The position numbers were made by a program, and so were the translations under genes. A model generated the notes under the pieces. The model saw nothing but the letters and a program-made list of their open reading frames with translations. It was not told where the DNA came from and ran no database searches. A DNA stretch of 64,000 nucleotides. It comes from Dyadobacter soli (GTDB lineage Bacteria; Bacteroidota; Bacteroidia; Cytophagales; Spirosomataceae). Below, piece after piece: positions 61,772 through 64,000 of the stretch. Each line of letters starts with the position of its first letter. The first letter of the stretch is position 1. The stretch covers positions 1 through 64,000 of the forward strand of contig NZ_FNAN01000014.1 of NCBI RefSeq assembly GCF_900101885.1, written 5' to 3'.

Positions 61772-64000
61772 ATGCTCAGACCTCTATCTTCCCGGCCCCT
61801 GATTGTTTTTCTGTTGCTGGCATTACCGCTCAGCCACGTTTTCGCGACACACTTCCGGGCCGGGGAAATCACGGCAAGGAGGCTCTCGCTCTCGTCGCCT
61901 ACTTATGAGATCAAGTTGACCGGGTATTTCGACATGATTGGCGGCATAGGCGCTGCACAGGCGCAGAATGATGTAGTTTTTACCATCAACAGTACCGACG
62001 GCACCGGGGATCCAGAGTTCGTTACCGCGCCGAGAATCCCCCCCATTGTCGATATCGGTAACAATACCACGCAAAACGTTTACATTGCCATTTACACCTT
62101 TCGAACGGCGGGCGCCTACCGCATCTCCGTGGAAGAGGATGCACGCAATGATAATGTGCTTAATATCGGGCCTAAACCAACGAATCGCCTCAATTTTTAC
62201 GTAAGCACGACCCTGGAAATCAATGCCGCATTCGGTTTGAACCGGACGCCGGTCCTCCGCAACGCGCCGATCGACATTGCCGCTGTGGGCCAGCGGTACA
62301 TTCATAACCCCGCCGCATTCGACGCCGATGGAGACAGCATTGCCTACCGCATGTTCGTCCCCCAGCAGGCCGGCACTAATGGCAGGGGCATCAACCTCGA
62401 ATACCAGGACCCAAACACGGTCACACCGCCCGGCCAGACCGAAACCGGCGCTTCCCCGGCGACATTCAGCATTAACCGCGTAACCGGCGACATTATCTGG
62501 GACGCTCCCGTTACGAAGGGATATTACAATGTTGCATTTATCGTAGAGGAATGGCGCGACGGTGCGCTCATAGGACAGATCGTCCGGGATATGCAGATCA
62601 TCGTCGAAGATGCCCGCAACGACCGCCCCGTGCTCACGCCTTTGCAGGATATTTGTGTGGAAGCGGGCACTTTGATCAATCAGAAGGTTGTCGCGACCGA
62701 TAAAAATGGCGACAAACTCACGCTCACATCCGCAAGCGGCTTGTACGATGCCACGCTGATCACGCCTCCGCTCGCCACATTCAATGTCGCCAACCAGGGC
62801 GCTCAGGGCAGCGTAACCGGCACATTCACCTGGCAGACCTCCTGCGACCACATTCGTCTGGGATCGTACAATGTGCTGTTCAAGGTCGAGGACGGACCGC
62901 CTCCAACCTATCCCAACCCCTCGCTTTTCATGAAGCTGGCCGATATGACTTCGTTCAATATCAGGGTCTACGGCCCAAAACCGACCGGATTGACAGGCAC
63001 AGCTGTTACCGATCCGGGCGGAACCGCGTACCGCCTGAATTGGGACGCCTACAAATGCCAGATCCCGAATGCAAAAATTGTCATTTACAGGGCAGAGAAA
63101 TGTACGGAGATCGAGGAGGACGTATGCGAACCGGGCATTCCCGCAGGTTCGGGTTATGAAGAAATCGGAAGGGTGGATGTCAATCAAACCACCTATCTGG
63201 ACAACAACGGCGGCGAAGGGCTACGTCCGGGTGTTTCTTACTCTTACCGCATTGCGGTCATATTCCCGCGACCGGGCGCCAGCCCGGGCGATCCCGGTTA
63301 CCTGATCGGAGGCGGCAAAAGCCTTGCTTCGGCCGAGTATTGCCTCAATTTGCCAATGGCAATGCCTGTGATTACCAATGTTACCGTCGATTCGACCAGT
63401 ACTATCAGAGGACAGATCACCGTAAAATGGATCAGACCGGCGGTTACTACCGGCGTACCTGCTCAATACAAACTTTTCAGAGCCACGGGGCAAAACGGTT
63501 CCGCATTTACCGAGATCGCATCTATTAATACAAATCTTACACCGGGAGCAGCCGATACCCTGTTTGTCGACAAAGGCCTGAACACCGAAGCGAATGCCTA
63601 CAACTACAAACTCGAATATTACACCACCGTAAATGGCCAGCTCACCAAATTCGATGAAACGGAAACGGCCAGCTCGGTAAGGCTCGAACAAGGCGCTGCC
63701 CCATCCAATCAGGTCGGTTTGAAGTGGACCGCACTCGTGCCCTGGGACAATGGCAACCGCGTGCACCGCGTCTACCGCGAGGACAAAACCAAGCCGGGCA
63801 CTTTCAACCGTATTGCCGAGGTTTCCGTAACAGGGCCACAGACTTTCACTTACGTCGATGACGGTAAAGACAAATATGCTGCCGACGGTACTGTCGATGT
63901 GAGCATCGTCAAGGATTCGACCTATTGTTATAAAGTTGAAACCGTAGGTTCCTATAATAACAGCCAGATCAGACCATCGGTACTCTATAATTTCTCGCAG
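61772..64000 (+). CDS. Large secreted beta-sheet protein (partial, 3' end missing)
   Basis: The frame opens at ATG 61772 and stays open for 743 codons to the window end. A signal peptide (LIVFLLLALPLSHVFA) is followed by THFRAGEITARRLS and cadherin/Ig-like repeats (IHNPAAFDADGDSIAYRMF, NRVTGDIIWDAPVTKGYYN, VEAGTLINQKVVATDKNGD). Fibronectin-like modules come later (KWIRPAVTTGVPAQYKLFRA, LKWTALVPWDNGNRVHRVYR). Proteins with this start in Bacteroidota usually end in the gliding-associated type IX sorting domain, which would lie outside. It is probably a cell-surface adhesin. Divergent from sdhC with a 290-bp gap. Confidence 0.88.
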   Translation, partial: MLRPLSSRPLIVFLLLALPLSHVFATHFRAGEITARRLSLSSPTYEIKLTGYFDMIGGIGAAQAQNDVVFTINSTDGTGDPEFVTAPRIPPIVDIGNNTTQNVYIAIYTFRTAGAYRISVEEDARNDNVLNIGPKPTNRLNFYVSTTLEINAAFGLNRTPVLRNAPIDIAAVGQRYIHNPAAFDADGDSIAYRMFVPQQAGTNGRGINLEYQDPNTVTPPGQTETGASPATFSINRVTGDIIWDAPVTKGYYNVAFIVEEWRDGALIGQIVRDMQIIVEDARNDRPVLTPLQDICVEAGTLINQKVVATDKNGDKLTLTSASGLYDATLITPPLATFNVANQGAQGSVTGTFTWQTSCDHIRLGSYNVLFKVEDGPPPTYPNPSLFMKLADMTSFNIRVYGPKPTGLTGTAVTDPGGTAYRLNWDAYKCQIPNAKIVIYRAEKCTEIEEDVCEPGIPAGSGYEEIGRVDVNQTTYLDNNGGEGLRPGVSYSYRIAVIFPRPGASPGDPGYLIGGGKSLASAEYCLNLPMAMPVITNVTVDSTSTIRGQITVKWIRPAVTTGVPAQYKLFRATGQNGSAFTEIASINTNLTPGAADTLFVDKGLNTEANAYNYKLEYYTTVNGQLTKFDETETASSVRLEQGAAPSNQVGLKWTALVPWDNGNRVHRVYREDKTKPGTFNRIAEVSVTGPQTFTYVDDGKDKYAADGTVDVSIVKDSTYCYKVETVGSYNNSQIRPSVLYNFSQ

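Noticed and set aside
61823..63187. A 454-codon open frame on the minus strand
   Set aside because: It is antisense to the large secreted protein starting at 61772, which has a signal peptide and clear beta-domain motifs; the minus frame shows no family features.

Overview
The window looks like a stretch of Bacteroidota chromosome from the Cytophagales, probably a Dyadobacter-like member of the Spirosomataceae. The basis is the gliding lipoprotein GldH, several large secreted proteins with the gliding-motility/type IX secretion C-terminal domain, a type-B succinate dehydrogenase (SdhCAB), an elongated LysS, small families typical of Bacteroidota (DUF3127, DUF2795), and promoters with the Bacteroidota -7 box TAnnTTTG. 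The genus is an inference from family content.

Layout. 1-446 is chromosome carrying the start of an IS transposase (cut by the window edge), a perfect 38-bp tandem duplication and a displaced tRNA-type terminator. 447-14233 is an integrative and mobilizable element of about 13.8 kb inserted in the 3' end of a tRNA-Phe gene. It is bounded by a perfect 23-bp direct repeat, with a tyrosine integrase just inside the left end. From right to left it carries a helix-turn-helix (Xis-like) gene, a RepA-like ATPase, a two-armed array of about 29 GGAAC/GTTCC repeats that resembles a replication origin, a Toprim primase, a ParA-like ATPase, a membrane protein, a probable oriT, MobC and a MOBP-type relaxase. 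Its cargo, 3211-8012, is the most interesting part of the window: a visibly AT-rich three-gene operon for a 7-TM/triple-GAF histidine kinase, a stand-alone receiver protein, and a receiver domain fused to a nitrilase-superfamily hydrolase with an intact Glu-Lys-Cys triad. This architecture (kinase, lone receiver, receiver-enzyme effector) parallels the Detocs two-component anti-phage systems, but with a nitrilase effector. I propose it as a candidate Detocs-like defence system.

From 14285 rightward the sequence is ordinary chromosome: a two-gene Fe-S oxidoreductase; gldH; an AI-2E family exporter; a PhoB-type regulator; an AsmA-like protein; lysS; a cold-shock gene; a PspC-like peptide; a glycosyltransferase; YbaB; two tandem secreted paralogues with type IX sorting domains; ribBA and a heptose kinase; DUF4153 and YdjC-type proteins; lpdA; prfB with its programmed +1 frameshift; a VapBC-type toxin-antitoxin pair; an alpha/beta hydrolase; a KgtP-like MFS permease; DoxX; a minus-strand catabolic cluster (Na+/solute symporter, dihydrodipicolinate synthase-like aldolase, region-2-only sigma-like protein, AraC regulator); a VTT membrane protein; a Cys/Met PLP enzyme; DUF3127; crcB; an AlbA_2 protein; DUF2795; cutC; a penicillin acylase homologue; an OmpH/Skp chaperone; a Uma2-like nuclease; sdhBAC; and the first 743 codons of a very large secreted protein that runs off the right edge.

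I found no rRNA and no CRISPR array. Family assignments come from reading motifs in the translated sequence, without database searches.
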